From positions 62,001 to 126,000 of the forward strand of contig NZ_BAAAQN010000014.1 in the NCBI RefSeq assembly GCF_039531695.1: a DNA stretch of 64,000 nucleotides. The letters run 5' to 3'. The translations under genes and the position numbers were made by a program. Of this stretch, positions 1 through 7,959 are shown in pieces (positions within the stretch are counted from its first letter, which is position 1; each line of letters opens with the position of its first letter). The notes beneath the pieces were generated by a model. The model did not search any database, was not told where the DNA came from, and saw only the letters and a list, made by a program, of their open reading frames with translations. The stretch is from Catenulispora yoronensis. GTDB taxonomy: Bacteria; Actinomycetota; Actinomycetes; Streptomycetales; Catenulisporaceae.

Positions 1-508
1 GGCCGAGGGCCTGGATGCGGCGCTTCATGCCGAGCGCGTGCGACTTCGGCGTCCGCTGCGAGACCAGCGCCCAGGTCGCGATCTCGGGGAGCGTCAGGAA
101 GCGGACATGGTGCAGGCCGCGCAGCTGGTCCACCAGGTCGGCGTAGGCGGGATCGTCGGCCTCGGCCAGGGCGTAGAACTCGGTGAGGTCGTCGGACAGG
201 CTCAGGTAGCGGTCGATCGCGGTCCGGGTCCGCTGCTCGACGCCGGCGTCGATCGGGGTGTCGGCGGACAGCCGGTAGGCGAGGCCGGCCGGGGTCGGGG
301 TGACCTCGAAGACGACCGCGCGGCCGTCGACGGCCAGGGCCTTGGCGATGCTGTCGTCGGTGAGGATCTGGTCGCCCTTGCAGGCGCCGAACCCGCTGAG
401 GAAGCGGATCGAGGTCCGCAGGTCGAACGGCTGGGCGGCCGGCAGCTCGCCGGTCTTGGTGGCCTCGATGTCCTTGACTGTGTCTGCGATTTCCGCGATG
501 CGTGTCAT
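1..508 (-). CDS. DNA-3-methyladenine glycosylase 2 family protein (AlkA-like), N-terminal part, cut by window edge
   Basis: Reading the minus strand from the ATG at 508 gives about 169 residues open to the window edge. The segment LPAAQPFDLRTSIRFLSGF near residue 22 and LPEIATWALVSQRTPKSHA near residue 139 match the N-terminal fold and the start of the helical domain of AlkA/OGG-like base-excision glycosylases, which remove alkylated bases from DNA. The catalytic helix-hairpin-helix and Asp lie beyond the window, so activity cannot be judged here. It diverges from the WYL regulator at 563, a typical pairing in which the regulator may control it. The family call is fairly sure; the substrate is not. 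Confidence 0.75.
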   Translation of the reverse strand, partial: MTRIAEIADTVKDIEATKTGELPAAQPFDLRTSIRFLSGFGACKGDQILTDDSIAKALAVDGRAVVFEVTPTPAGLAYRLSADTPIDAGVEQRTRTAIDRYLSLSDDLTEFYALAEADDPAYADLVDQLRGLHHVRFLTLPEIATWALVSQRTPKSHALGMKRRIQALG

Positions 509-562
509 GTCTTCGACGCTAGACCCCATATAGGTCAGATCATGTCCTAGTTCTGTGCCATC
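509..562. promoter_or_regulatory. Divergent promoter region between glycosylase and WYL regulator
   Basis: This 54-bp gap must hold the start signals of both divergent genes. It contains short hyphenated dyads (GACC..GGTC around 521-538 and TAGG..CCTA around 533-549) that could bind the adjacent WYL/HTH regulator. The arms are only four bases, so this is a weak prediction. Confidence 0.3.
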
Positions 563-1291
563 GTGGAACTCGTGACCGACACCCCCGCGCGGCTGCTCCG
601 GCTGCTGTCCTTGCTCCAGACCGGGCGCGAGTGGCCGGGCTCCGTCCTGGCCGAGCGTCTGGAGGTCACCCCGCGCACGATCCGGCGGGACGTCGACCGG
701 CTCCGCGGCCTCGGCTACCCGGTCGAGGCGACGCAGGGGGCGGCCGGCGGCTACCGGCTCGGGTCCGGGCAGGCGATGCCGCCGTTGCTGCTGGACGACG
801 ACGAGGCGGTGGCGATCGCGGTGGGCCTGCGGACATCGGCCAGCCACGCCGTCGAGGGCATCGAGGAGGCGTCGGTCCGGGCGCTGGCCAAACTTCAGCA
901 GATCCTGCCCTCGCGGCTGCGGTACCGGGTCGACGCCCTGGTCGGGGCCACGGCGCCGATCCCGGCCGGGGACACGCCGCTGGTGGACATCGCGGACCTC
1001 ACGGAGATCGCGGGAGCCGTCACCGCACGCCAGACGCTGCGGTTCGGCTACCTCGCGGCGGACGGGAGCCAGACGCGGCGGCATGTGGAGCCGTACCGGC
1101 TGGTACCGACCCGACGGCGCTGGTACCTGGTCGCGTACGACCCGGACCGCGCCGACTGGAGGGTGTTCCGGCTGGACCGGGTGGCGGCGCCGATGGCGAC
1201 CGGGATGCGGTTTCCGGAGCGGGAGACGCCGTTCGAGGACGCGGTGGCGTATGTGAACGATCGGATTGCGGGGTTGAAGGCGGGGACGTGA
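563..1291 (+). CDS. YafY-type transcriptional regulator (HTH_11 plus WYL domain)
   Basis: The 242-residue protein has an N-terminal winged helix-turn-helix (residues ~8-60, with LAERLEVTPRTIRRDVDRL as recognition region) and a C-terminal WYL-type domain (residues ~145-220, containing RRWYLVAYDPDRADWRVFRL). WYL proteins are ligand-sensing regulators, often linked to DNA damage or defence genes. The start is a GTG; a second in-frame GTG three codons later (572) is equally plausible. It diverges from an AlkA-like glycosylase, so a local role in alkylation repair is a reasonable inference. Length is close to that of other YafY-like proteins. Confidence 0.88.
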   Translation: MELVTDTPARLLRLLSLLQTGREWPGSVLAERLEVTPRTIRRDVDRLRGLGYPVEATQGAAGGYRLGSGQAMPPLLLDDDEAVAIAVGLRTSASHAVEGIEEASVRALAKLQQILPSRLRYRVDALVGATAPIPAGDTPLVDIADLTEIAGAVTARQTLRFGYLAADGSQTRRHVEPYRLVPTRRRWYLVAYDPDRADWRVFRLDRVAAPMATGMRFPERETPFEDAVAYVNDRIAGLKAGT

Positions 1292-1330
1292 TGGAGGGGC
1301 GGGGGTTGCGGTGCGGCGCGGTACGGCCCA

Positions 1331-1456
1331 GCTTGCGGCTGCGGCTGCGGCTGCGGCTGCGGCTGCGACTGCGACTGCCACTGCCACTGCTACGGCGACT
1401 GCTACTGCCACGGCGGCTGCGGCTGCGGCTGCCACGGCGACTGCCACTGCGAGTGC
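1331..1456. repeat. Imperfect hexamer repeat (CTGCGG / CTGCGA / CTGCCA units)
   Basis: About 20 degenerate hexamers of the form CTGCNN run through the gap between the WYL regulator and the convergent unknown gene. The tract keeps a reading frame open on both strands, giving Ala/Thr-rich or Leu/Arg-rich products with no domain resemblance, so I treat it as non-coding. The whole gap 1292-1512 shows nothing else convincing. Confidence 0.7.
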
Positions 1457-1512
1457 GTTGCGGTGGTGGCGATGGTGGCGGTGCTGGCGAAGTCGGGTCC
1501 CGGCGCTCGCGG

Positions 1513-3522
1513 CTATGCGGCGTTTCGCGCGGCGATCTCGGTGATGAGTTCCTCGTCGGTCGCGTACGGCCGCTCCATCAGCAGGTCAGCGAGTTGCAGC
1601 CAGCGCTCGGTGTGCCCGTCGAGGACCGTGCGGATCAAGTCCACGACCGGCCGGACCAGCGGTCGCTCCAGGGCGTCCTCAAGGCTCGCCAGCTCGGCGA
1701 GTGGCACGTCCGTCATCTCGATCGGGGAGTTCCAGGCGGCCTCGATCAGCGGCTCCGCGTCGCCGGAGGCCATCGACGCGCGCACAGAGGGCTCCATGTC
1801 GGCGAGCGTCCCCACGCGCTCCTGCTCCAGTGCCCACACGGCCTCCACCCCGGCCACCTCGGCGAGCAGCACGTAGGCCGCCATCCGGCCCGGTTCGTCG
1901 AACTCGTTGTTCGCGGCGCGCAGGACCCGCAGTATCCACTCCGGATCGTCCGCCGTGCAGCGGAGCGCCTTCAGGGCCATCGCCGGATCGAAGCTCACGG
2001 TTTCGACGATCCACTCCTTCAACCCGCGGTCGCGCGGCATGACGGCGAAGACCTCGGTGACGACGTCGGGCCCGACCAGCTCGCGTTCGAGGATCGCGAG
2101 CAGGACCTCCGTCCGCTGCGTCACCTCGATCAGGCGGGCCAGGACCGAGTCCGGGGTGGCCTCGTTGGCCGCCAGCTGTTCGCGCTGCGGGGCGGTGCCG
2201 CGAGCGATGATGCAGTCCGTCAGCGGACGGCACAGGGGAGGGTTGCCGGCCGCGCGGGTGATCGTGCGCTTCATGCGCTTGGTGACCAGGGCCCGGTCGG
2301 CGACGTCGCGCGCGGCCATCGCCAGGAGCACGTTGGCCGCGTGGAAGTCGCTGCGGATCAGGGAGCTGTAGTCCACCGAGGACCAGTGCTGGTGGCCGGC
2401 GAAGGGGTCGGGATCGGCGAGGAGCTCGGGCACGGTGCCGGCGTAGGAGTTCACGCGGGCTATCACGCGGGCCCAGCGCTTCGGGTCATTGCCGAGCCGT
2501 TCGCTCGCGTCCCGCGCGATGAGCGCCCGGACGTTGTCCGAGGCGCGGGCCTCGCCGGGCCGCCACATGTCGGTGCCGTCGCAGTCGGCCAGCGACACGG
2601 CGAGGGCGGCCGGCCGGGTGTGCTCCAGGATCTCGGCGGGTGAGAGGCTCCCGGTCCGCAGCCCGAGCCAGGCGGCTTGGCGCGCGGCGGTGTATCCGCC
2701 GGCGGATTCGGGGCGCGCGCCGGCGACGAGTTCGCGGTAGCGATCCAGCGTCATGGCCTCCTCGCCCTTTCCCGGATCGAGAATGAGCCGGCGGTTGAGC
2801 ACATGCATCTTGCTCACGGCGGTGACGCGCCGGAACCCGAGGATCATGAATCTGATGGGGTACTTGCGCCGCGCCCACAGCTCGCGCTTGCCTTTCGCCT
2901 CGCGGCGGAGGCCGTGGGCGTCCAGGGTCTTGATGACGTGTCCCGCGTCGCGCGCACCGAGCCGGCGGGCGTGCGGCAGCAGAGCCAGGACCAGCTCCGG
3001 ATCGTCGGCCTCGGCGACCTCGGCCAGCAGCCGCGACGTCGGCGCGCCGTCCGCGAGGGCCTCCAGGAGGGACCGCTTGACCAGCGGCGGGATGATCGGA
3101 CGGCCGTCCGGGCCGCGCCGGTGCCGCAGGATCATGGTGCGGGCCCAGCCGGCCGCGTGGACGTCCGGACAGGCGAAGACACCCGCGTCGGCGTCCGGGT
3201 CGCACCGGGCCAGGATGCGGTTCACGGTGCCGGTCGGCATGTCGCCGCGATTGACCATCACATGCCGGAACAGCACGCCCAAAGCGCGGCCAGGGCCCTC
3301 GACGAGGAGATACTCGCGGACCGGCAGGCTGAGCCAGCCCTGTACGCCGTCCACCGCCGCGGCGACATCGGCCGCGGGCAGGGCCGCCAGCACCGGCCGG
3401 ACGTCGGCGGGCCGGGCCGAGCCGAGGAGCGAGACGAACCGGGTCAGGGCCGCCGCACGCTCCGGACTCACCGGCTCGGCGCCGAAGAGGGGGTCGTCGA
3501 AGACGCCGTCGGTCATGCGCAT
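1513..3522 (-). CDS. Large hypothetical protein, probable all-helical repeat protein
   Basis: A 669-residue product starting at the ATG at 3522, which has a GGGGGGA ribosome-binding stretch about eight bases upstream; upstream codons lack such a site. It has no signal peptide, membrane segment or recognised catalytic motif. Composition (many Leu, Ala, Asp, Arg) and the pattern of short amphipathic helices suggest a HEAT/TPR-like solenoid, for example around residues 120-200 and 440-660. Codon bias is that of an ordinary gene. It is convergent with the WYL regulator and divergent from the paa operon, with no operon partner. I do not recognise the family. Confidence 0.75.
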   Translation of the reverse strand: MRMTDGVFDDPLFGAEPVSPERAAALTRFVSLLGSARPADVRPVLAALPAADVAAAVDGVQGWLSLPVREYLLVEGPGRALGVLFRHVMVNRGDMPTGTVNRILARCDPDADAGVFACPDVHAAGWARTMILRHRRGPDGRPIIPPLVKRSLLEALADGAPTSRLLAEVAEADDPELVLALLPHARRLGARDAGHVIKTLDAHGLRREAKGKRELWARRKYPIRFMILGFRRVTAVSKMHVLNRRLILDPGKGEEAMTLDRYRELVAGARPESAGGYTAARQAAWLGLRTGSLSPAEILEHTRPAALAVSLADCDGTDMWRPGEARASDNVRALIARDASERLGNDPKRWARVIARVNSYAGTVPELLADPDPFAGHQHWSSVDYSSLIRSDFHAANVLLAMAARDVADRALVTKRMKRTITRAAGNPPLCRPLTDCIIARGTAPQREQLAANEATPDSVLARLIEVTQRTEVLLAILERELVGPDVVTEVFAVMPRDRGLKEWIVETVSFDPAMALKALRCTADDPEWILRVLRAANNEFDEPGRMAAYVLLAEVAGVEAVWALEQERVGTLADMEPSVRASMASGDAEPLIEAAWNSPIEMTDVPLAELASLEDALERPLVRPVVDLIRTVLDGHTERWLQLADLLMERPYATDEELITEIAARNAA

Positions 3523-3644
3523 CGTGTGTCCCCCCACTGGCTCAACGTATACCGGGCCGCGAGGTTCGAGGGGCACACCTGGGGGTGGCGTGCTTTATTG
3601 ACACCGCCGCATTGACACCGCCACCGGAGCGGCGGGATCATTGA

Positions 3645-3658
3645 ACCGAACGTTCGGT
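3645..3658. promoter_or_regulatory. Perfect 14-bp palindrome, probable PaaR (TetR-family) operator of the paa operon
   Basis: ACCGAACGTTCGGT reads the same on both strands and lies about 20 bp upstream of the paaA start at 3678. It fits the core pattern ACCGnnCGnnCGGT that I recall for PaaR, the phenylacetyl-CoA-responsive repressor of actinobacterial paa genes. No paaR gene lies next to the operon here. The dyad is seen directly; the regulator is inferred. Confidence 0.65.
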
Positions 3659-3677
3659 CGGTTGAGAGGTGGGTGCC

Positions 3678-4658
3678 GTGACGGCCGAGGCATCGGCAAG
3701 GACGGAGAGCGTGCAGGCCCGGTTCGAGGAGCTGATCGCCGCCGACGAGCGGATCGAGCCGCGGGACTGGATGCCGGAGGCGTACCGGAAGACGCTGGTC
3801 CGGCAGATCGCGCAGCATGCGCACTCCGAGATCATCGGGATGCAGCCGGAGGGCAACTGGATCACCCGGGCCCCGTCGCTGCGGCGCAAGGCGATCCTGT
3901 TGGCGAAGGTGCAGGACGAGGCCGGCCACGGGCTGTATCTCTACGCGGCCGCCGAGACGCTCGGTGTGGACCGCGCGGACCTGCTCGACGCGCTGCACAG
4001 CGGCCGGCAGAAGTACTCCTCGATCTTCAACTACCCCACGCTGACCTGGGCCGACATCGGTGCGATCGGCTGGCTGGTGGACGGGGCGGCGATCATCAAC
4101 CAGATCCCGTTGCAGCGCTGCTCCTACGGGCCCTATGCGCGGGCGATGGTGCGGATCTGCAAGGAGGAGTCGTTCCATCAGCGGCAGGGCTTCGAGCTGT
4201 TGTACGACCTGGCGCACGGTACGGCCGAGCAGCACGCGATGGCGCAGGACGCGCTGAACCGCTGGTGGTGGCCGTCGCTGATGATGTTCGGGCCGCCGGA
4301 CGCGGAGTCGGCGCACTCGGCGCAGTCGATGGCGTGGCGGATCAAGCGACACTCGAACGACGAGCTGCGGCAGCGGTTCGTCGACATCAGCGTGCCGCAG
4401 GCCGAGGCGCTCGGCCTCACCATTCCGGACCCCGACCTGCGGTGGAACGAGGAGCGGGGGCACCACGACTTCGGCGTCATCGACTGGACGGAGTTCCAGG
4501 AGGTGCTGGCCGGGAACGGGCCGTGCAACCGGCAGCGGGTCGCGGCGCGGGTGCGGGCGCATGAGGACGGCGAGTGGGTGCGGCAGGCGGCGCTGGCGTA
4601 CGCGGCCAAGCACAGCGCGGACGGGCGTGACGGCGAGAGGAACGTGGCGGCGGCATGA
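3678..4658 (+). CDS. paaA: 1,2-phenylacetyl-CoA epoxidase, catalytic subunit PaaA
   Basis: A 326-residue di-iron monooxygenase subunit that, with PaaC, epoxidises the ring of phenylacetyl-CoA, the committing step of aerobic phenylacetate breakdown. The di-iron ligand helices are visible: KVQDEAGHGLYLY and RICKEESFHQRQGFE, with a further Glu in SEIIGMQPEGNW. I chose the GTG at 3678 because GAGAGG lies eight bases upstream; the in-frame GTG at 3669 overlaps that site. The stop overlaps the paaB start (ATGA at 4655-4658), indicating translational coupling. Expression is probably controlled through the palindrome at 3645-3658. Confidence 0.95.
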   Translation: MTAEASARTESVQARFEELIAADERIEPRDWMPEAYRKTLVRQIAQHAHSEIIGMQPEGNWITRAPSLRRKAILLAKVQDEAGHGLYLYAAAETLGVDRADLLDALHSGRQKYSSIFNYPTLTWADIGAIGWLVDGAAIINQIPLQRCSYGPYARAMVRICKEESFHQRQGFELLYDLAHGTAEQHAMAQDALNRWWWPSLMMFGPPDAESAHSAQSMAWRIKRHSNDELRQRFVDISVPQAEALGLTIPDPDLRWNEERGHHDFGVIDWTEFQEVLAGNGPCNRQRVAARVRAHEDGEWVRQAALAYAAKHSADGRDGERNVAAA

Positions 4659-4939
4659 GCACAGGTCTGCCTCTGTGGGAGGTCTTCATCCGAGGGCGGC
4701 GCGGGCTGTCGCATCAGCATGTCGGGAGCGTGCACGCGTCGGACGCGGAGATGGCGCTGCGCAATGCGCGCGATCTCTATACGCGGCGCGGCGAGGGCGT
4801 CTCCATCTGGGTGGTGCCGGCGGCGCAGGTCTCCGCTTCGTCGCCCGACGAGAAGGAGCCGTTCTTCGACCCGGCCGCGGACAAGACGTATCGGCATCCG
4901 ACGTTCTATCGGATCCCGGAAGGCGTGAAGAACCTGTGA
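4655..4939 (+). CDS. paaB: 1,2-phenylacetyl-CoA epoxidase subunit PaaB
   Basis: A 94-residue protein of normal PaaB length, with the family features PLWEVFIRGRRGLSHQHVGS at the start and a FYRIPEGVKNL end. PaaB has no catalytic site and is thought to bridge or stabilise the PaaA-PaaC complex and its contact with the reductase. It overlaps paaA by four bases and paaC by four (paaC GTG at 4936 inside the paaB stop), so the three subunits are coupled for stoichiometric translation. Confidence 0.95.
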   Translation: MSTGLPLWEVFIRGRRGLSHQHVGSVHASDAEMALRNARDLYTRRGEGVSIWVVPAAQVSASSPDEKEPFFDPAADKTYRHPTFYRIPEGVKNL

Positions 4940-5688
4940 CTACGCCGGTGGCGCAGTATGCGCTTCAGCTGGGAGACGACGCGCTGATCCTGTCGCAGCG
5001 GTTGTCGGAGTGGTGCGCGCATGCTCCGGAGCTGGAAGAGGACGTCGCGCTGGCGAACCTCGCGCTGGACCTGTTGGGCCAGGCGCGGACGCTGCTCACT
5101 TACGCGGGTTCGCTGGAGGGACGCGGGCGTTCGGAGGACGACCTGGCTTTCCTGCGCACGGAGCGGGAATTCCGCAACGTGCTGCTGGTGGAGCAGCCCA
5201 ATGGGGACTTCGCGATGACGATCGCGCGGCAGTTGTACTTCGCGACGTACCAGTACGAGCTCTATGCGGCGCTGTGCGAGTCGACGGACGCGGAGCTGGC
5301 GGGACTGGCCGCCAAGGCGGTGAAGGAAGTCGCCTACCACCGGGACCACGCGGTGCAGTGGACGCTGCGGCTGGGTGACGGCACCGAGGAGAGCCGCCGG
5401 CGGATGCAGGAAGGCGTGGATCAGCTGTGGCCCTATACGGCGGAGCTGTTCGAGGCCGACGCGGTGGCGCTGGAGTTGGCGGGTTCGGGCGCCGCGGTGG
5501 ACCCGCGGACGCTGCGGCCCGCGTGGGAGGCGTCGGTCGCGGAGGTGATCGAGGCGGCGACGTTGACGATGCCGAGCGGGGATTGGCAGCCGCGGGGCGG
5601 TCGGGCCGGGAAGCACACGGAGGCGTTCGGGCTCCTGCTGGGCGAGATGCAGGCGCTGCATCGGCAGTTTCCCGGGGCTGCTTGGTAG
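4936..5688 (+). CDS. paaC: 1,2-phenylacetyl-CoA epoxidase, structural subunit PaaC
   Basis: A 250-residue ferritin-like paralogue of PaaA that forms the heterodimer with it and does not itself carry a working di-iron site in characterised homologues. The family pattern EDVALANLALDLLGQAR (residues ~37-53) and KEVAYHRDHAVQW (~132-144) is clear. The frame stays open upstream to 4561, but the GTG at 4936 overlapping the paaB stop gives the expected N-terminus TTPVAQYALQLGDDALILSQ. It is followed by a 77-bp gap before paaD. Confidence 0.95.
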   Translation: MTTPVAQYALQLGDDALILSQRLSEWCAHAPELEEDVALANLALDLLGQARTLLTYAGSLEGRGRSEDDLAFLRTEREFRNVLLVEQPNGDFAMTIARQLYFATYQYELYAALCESTDAELAGLAAKAVKEVAYHRDHAVQWTLRLGDGTEESRRRMQEGVDQLWPYTAELFEADAVALELAGSGAAVDPRTLRPAWEASVAEVIEAATLTMPSGDWQPRGGRAGKHTEAFGLLLGEMQALHRQFPGAAW

Positions 5689-5765
5689 GCGGCGGTGGGG
5701 CCGAGGGTCGAGGCAAGAGCGAGTCGGAAGCCAGGCAGGAGCGAGGTGGGAGCGAGGTGGTGAGG

Positions 5766-6449
5766 ATGGCGACGCGGACGATCGAGGCGTCGGACTTGGC
5801 GCTGCTCGAAGCCGCCGCTTCGGCGGTGCCCGATCCGGAGCTGCCGGTGGTGACGCTCGGCGATCTGGGGATCGTGCGGGGCGTGGCGGTGGCCGACGAC
5901 GGCGCGGTCGAGGTGCGGCTGACGCCGACGTTCGTCGGATGTCCGGCGACGGAGGTCATCGCCGCTGATGTGCGGGCGGCGGTCGAGGCGCGGTTGGTGA
6001 CGCTCGGCGGTGCTGGTGCTGGTGCTGGTGCTGGTTCTGGTTCTGGTGCCGGTGCTGGTGCCGACACTTCTGGCGATGCGGGCAGCACGGGCAGCGCCGG
6101 CGCGGTCGCGGACCTCGCCCACGTCGAAGTCCGCACCCGCATGGAGATGTCGCCGGCGTGGAGCACCGACTGGATCAGCGACGACGGCCGGCGGAAGCTG
6201 GCCGAGCACGGGATCGCGCCCCCGCGCGGTGGCCGGGCGAGCGGGATCGTGGCGGTGACGATCGGGCGGCGCGCGGGCCTGGGCGAGGCCTCGCCGCTTG
6301 CCGGCGCGTCGCCTCAGCCCCCGACCCCCTGCCCCCGCTGCGGCAGCACCAGCACCCGCCTCATCAGCGCGTTCGGCAGCACGCCGTGCCAGTCGTTGCG
6401 AGCCTGTCGGGCGTGCGGGGAGCCCTTCGGGGCGATGAAGGCGCTGTGA
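5766..6449 (+). CDS. paaD: PaaD, Fe-S maturation protein of phenylacetyl-CoA epoxidase
   Basis: A 227-residue protein with an N-terminal MIP18/DUF59-type domain (SAVPDPELPVVTLGDLGIVR near residues 18-37) and a C-terminal zinc-ribbon-like end (CPRCGS...CRACGEPF). PaaD is needed for active epoxidase, probably by helping assemble metal centres. Between the two halves of the DUF59 domain lies a Gly/Ala/Ser insert encoded by a tandem repeat (6009-6062), which makes the protein longer than usual. The ATG at 5766 has GAGG eight bases upstream; a GTG at 5760 is the alternative. The frame is open far upstream but only as a shadow of paaC. Confidence 0.9.
   Translation: MATRTIEASDLALLEAAASAVPDPELPVVTLGDLGIVRGVAVADDGAVEVRLTPTFVGCPATEVIAADVRAAVEARLVTLGGAGAGAGAGSGSGAGAGADTSGDAGSTGSAGAVADLAHVEVRTRMEMSPAWSTDWISDDGRRKLAEHGIAPPRGGRASGIVAVTIGRRAGLGEASPLAGASPQPPTPCPRCGSTSTRLISAFGSTPCQSLRACRACGEPFGAMKAL
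6009..6062 (+). repeat. Trinucleotide/hexamer repeat (GGTGCT) inside paaD
   Basis: About nine GGTGCT/GGTTCT/GGTGCC units encode an alternating Gly-Ala/Gly-Ser stretch inside PaaD, followed by further Gly/Ser/Ala-rich residues to about 6105. The use of GCT and GGT codons is unlike the surrounding GC-ending codons, pointing to recent slippage expansion of a linker. Confidence 0.75.
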
Positions 6450-6483
6450 TCATGTCTGTCCTGTCGACCCTTGTGAGAGTGTT

Positions 6484-7539
6484 GTGACCCTTCTTCCTGT
6501 TGTCGGGTTGGACCGGCTGACCGACGACGCTGTGCGTGTCGTCTTCGAGGTGCCCGCGGAGCTGCGCGGCGGGTACGGCTTCGCGCCGGGGCAGCATGTG
6601 ACGGTGCGGGTCGAGCTCGACGGGGCGGAGGCCCGGCGGGCTTATTCGTTGTGCGCCGCACCCTACGGGGACTCCGGGCGGGCGACGTTGAGCATCGCGG
6701 TCAAGGAGCTGGGGCCCGGGGGGTTCGGGCAGATCGCCGCGAGCAAGCTCGCGGTGGGGGATCTGGTCGACGTGCTGCCGCCGGCCGGGCGCTTCGTGTT
6801 GCAGGCGGGTGGCGAACACGTGGGGATCGTCGCCGGAAGCGGGGTGACGCCGGTGCTGGCCATGGCCGAAGTGGCGTTGGCGCGCGGGGATCGCTTTACC
6901 CTGATCTACGGGAATCGTAGCGCTTCATCCGTCATGTTCCTGGAGGAGCTTGCCGATCTCAAGGATCGCTACTCCGAACGGCTGATGGTGCTGCACGTGC
7001 TGTCGCGGGAGCCGCGGGAAGCGCCGCTGCTGACCGGGCGAGTGGACGCCGAGCGGCTGCCAGGCCTGCTGGAAGCGGCGTCGCCGGGTCCTGATGCGCA
7101 CTACTACCTGTGCGGGCCGATGGCGATGGTCGACATGGCCAAGGAGGTGCTGGCGGAGCGGGGCGTGGGGCGCGGGCATGTGCACTTCGAGCTGTTCCAC
7201 GCCGAGGACGCGCCGCCGCCGGCCGCCTACGCGGAGACGGCGAAGGTGCTGGCCGAGGGCGATGTGGACGTCACCGTCACGCTCGGCGGCCGGCGGACGC
7301 AGCTGGCGATGTCCAGGGACGACGACTCGGTGCTGGCCGCCGTGCTGAAGGCCCGTCCCGACACCCCGTACTCGTGCACCGGCGGAGTGTGCGGGACCTG
7401 CCGGGCGAAGATCGTCGTCGGCGAGGTCGCGATGGCACATGACTACGCCCTGGAGCCGGAGGAGAAGGCCGAGGGATTCGTCCTCGCGTGCCAGTCGCGT
7501 CCGCTCACACCGGCTGTGGAACTGGACTTCGACGCGTAG
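6484..7539 (+). CDS. paaE: 1,2-phenylacetyl-CoA epoxidase reductase subunit PaaE
   Basis: A 351-residue NADPH-dependent reductase that feeds electrons to PaaA. Domains in order: FAD-binding barrel (residues ~1-105, RAYSLCAAP flavin motif), NAD(P)-binding domain (GIVAGSGVTPVLAM, then YYLCGPMAMV), and a C-terminal plant-type 2Fe-2S ferredoxin domain with CTGGVCGTCRAKI and a distal Cys in FVLACQSRP. Start GTG at 6484, 34 bp after paaD, so same operon. Length and order match PaaE. No paaG/Z/J/K genes follow, so ring opening and the CoA ligase must be encoded elsewhere. Confidence 0.94.
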   Translation: MTLLPVVGLDRLTDDAVRVVFEVPAELRGGYGFAPGQHVTVRVELDGAEARRAYSLCAAPYGDSGRATLSIAVKELGPGGFGQIAASKLAVGDLVDVLPPAGRFVLQAGGEHVGIVAGSGVTPVLAMAEVALARGDRFTLIYGNRSASSVMFLEELADLKDRYSERLMVLHVLSREPREAPLLTGRVDAERLPGLLEAASPGPDAHYYLCGPMAMVDMAKEVLAERGVGRGHVHFELFHAEDAPPPAAYAETAKVLAEGDVDVTVTLGGRRTQLAMSRDDDSVLAAVLKARPDTPYSCTGGVCGTCRAKIVVGEVAMAHDYALEPEEKAEGFVLACQSRPLTPAVELDFDA

Positions 7540-7579
7540 GCAGGACAGGGCCGGCAGGCCGCCGGGATGGCGGCTGCGA

Positions 7580-7894
7580 TCAGCCGGCGTGGATCTCGAC
7601 AGTACGGCCGTCGGGGTCGGTCAGCAGATGGCGGCCGGGGACGAGCGGAGGTGTCGCGGCGGCCCCGTTGAGAGCCATGCCCAGCCGCAAGGCTCCGGTC
7701 CGGCGGTCCGCGCCGCCCGGGTAGATCTCGAAGACGACGCCGCCGGTGAGGACCGCGGCGTAATGCCGGGGCCCCCGACTGTGCTGTTCGGCGGTGAAGT
7801 CCAACCCGAGGTCGCTGTAGAAGCGGTGGCACTCCTCCATCCGCGGCGAGTACAGGACCAGCAAGGTCGCGTGAATCGCGTTCGAGGTCGTCAT
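7580..7894 (-). CDS. VOC-family (glyoxalase/bleomycin-resistance fold) protein
   Basis: A 104-residue single-unit VOC protein. It shows the characteristic first strand and helix (LLVLYSPRMEECHRFYSDLG), a central FEIYP strand and the terminal LTDPDGRTVEIHAG strand with the Glu that binds metal in many relatives. AGGAG lies four to five bases before the ATG at 7894. It converges on paaE with a 40-bp gap. The substrate cannot be inferred; such small stand-alone proteins include drug-binding proteins, lyases and enzymes of unknown role. Confidence 0.85.
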   Translation of the reverse strand: MTTSNAIHATLLVLYSPRMEECHRFYSDLGLDFTAEQHSRGPRHYAAVLTGGVVFEIYPGGADRRTGALRLGMALNGAAATPPLVPGRHLLTDPDGRTVEIHAG

Positions 7895-7959
7895 CGGGCT
7901 CCTGGCCTGGCGTGAGGTGGCCGCGCGGGTCGGGCTCCACAGTCTAGGAAACCCGCGAC

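Noticed and set aside
1311..1544. Ala/Thr repeat ORF in the hexamer tract
   Set aside because: Pure product of the CTGCNN repeat; no domain or start signal.
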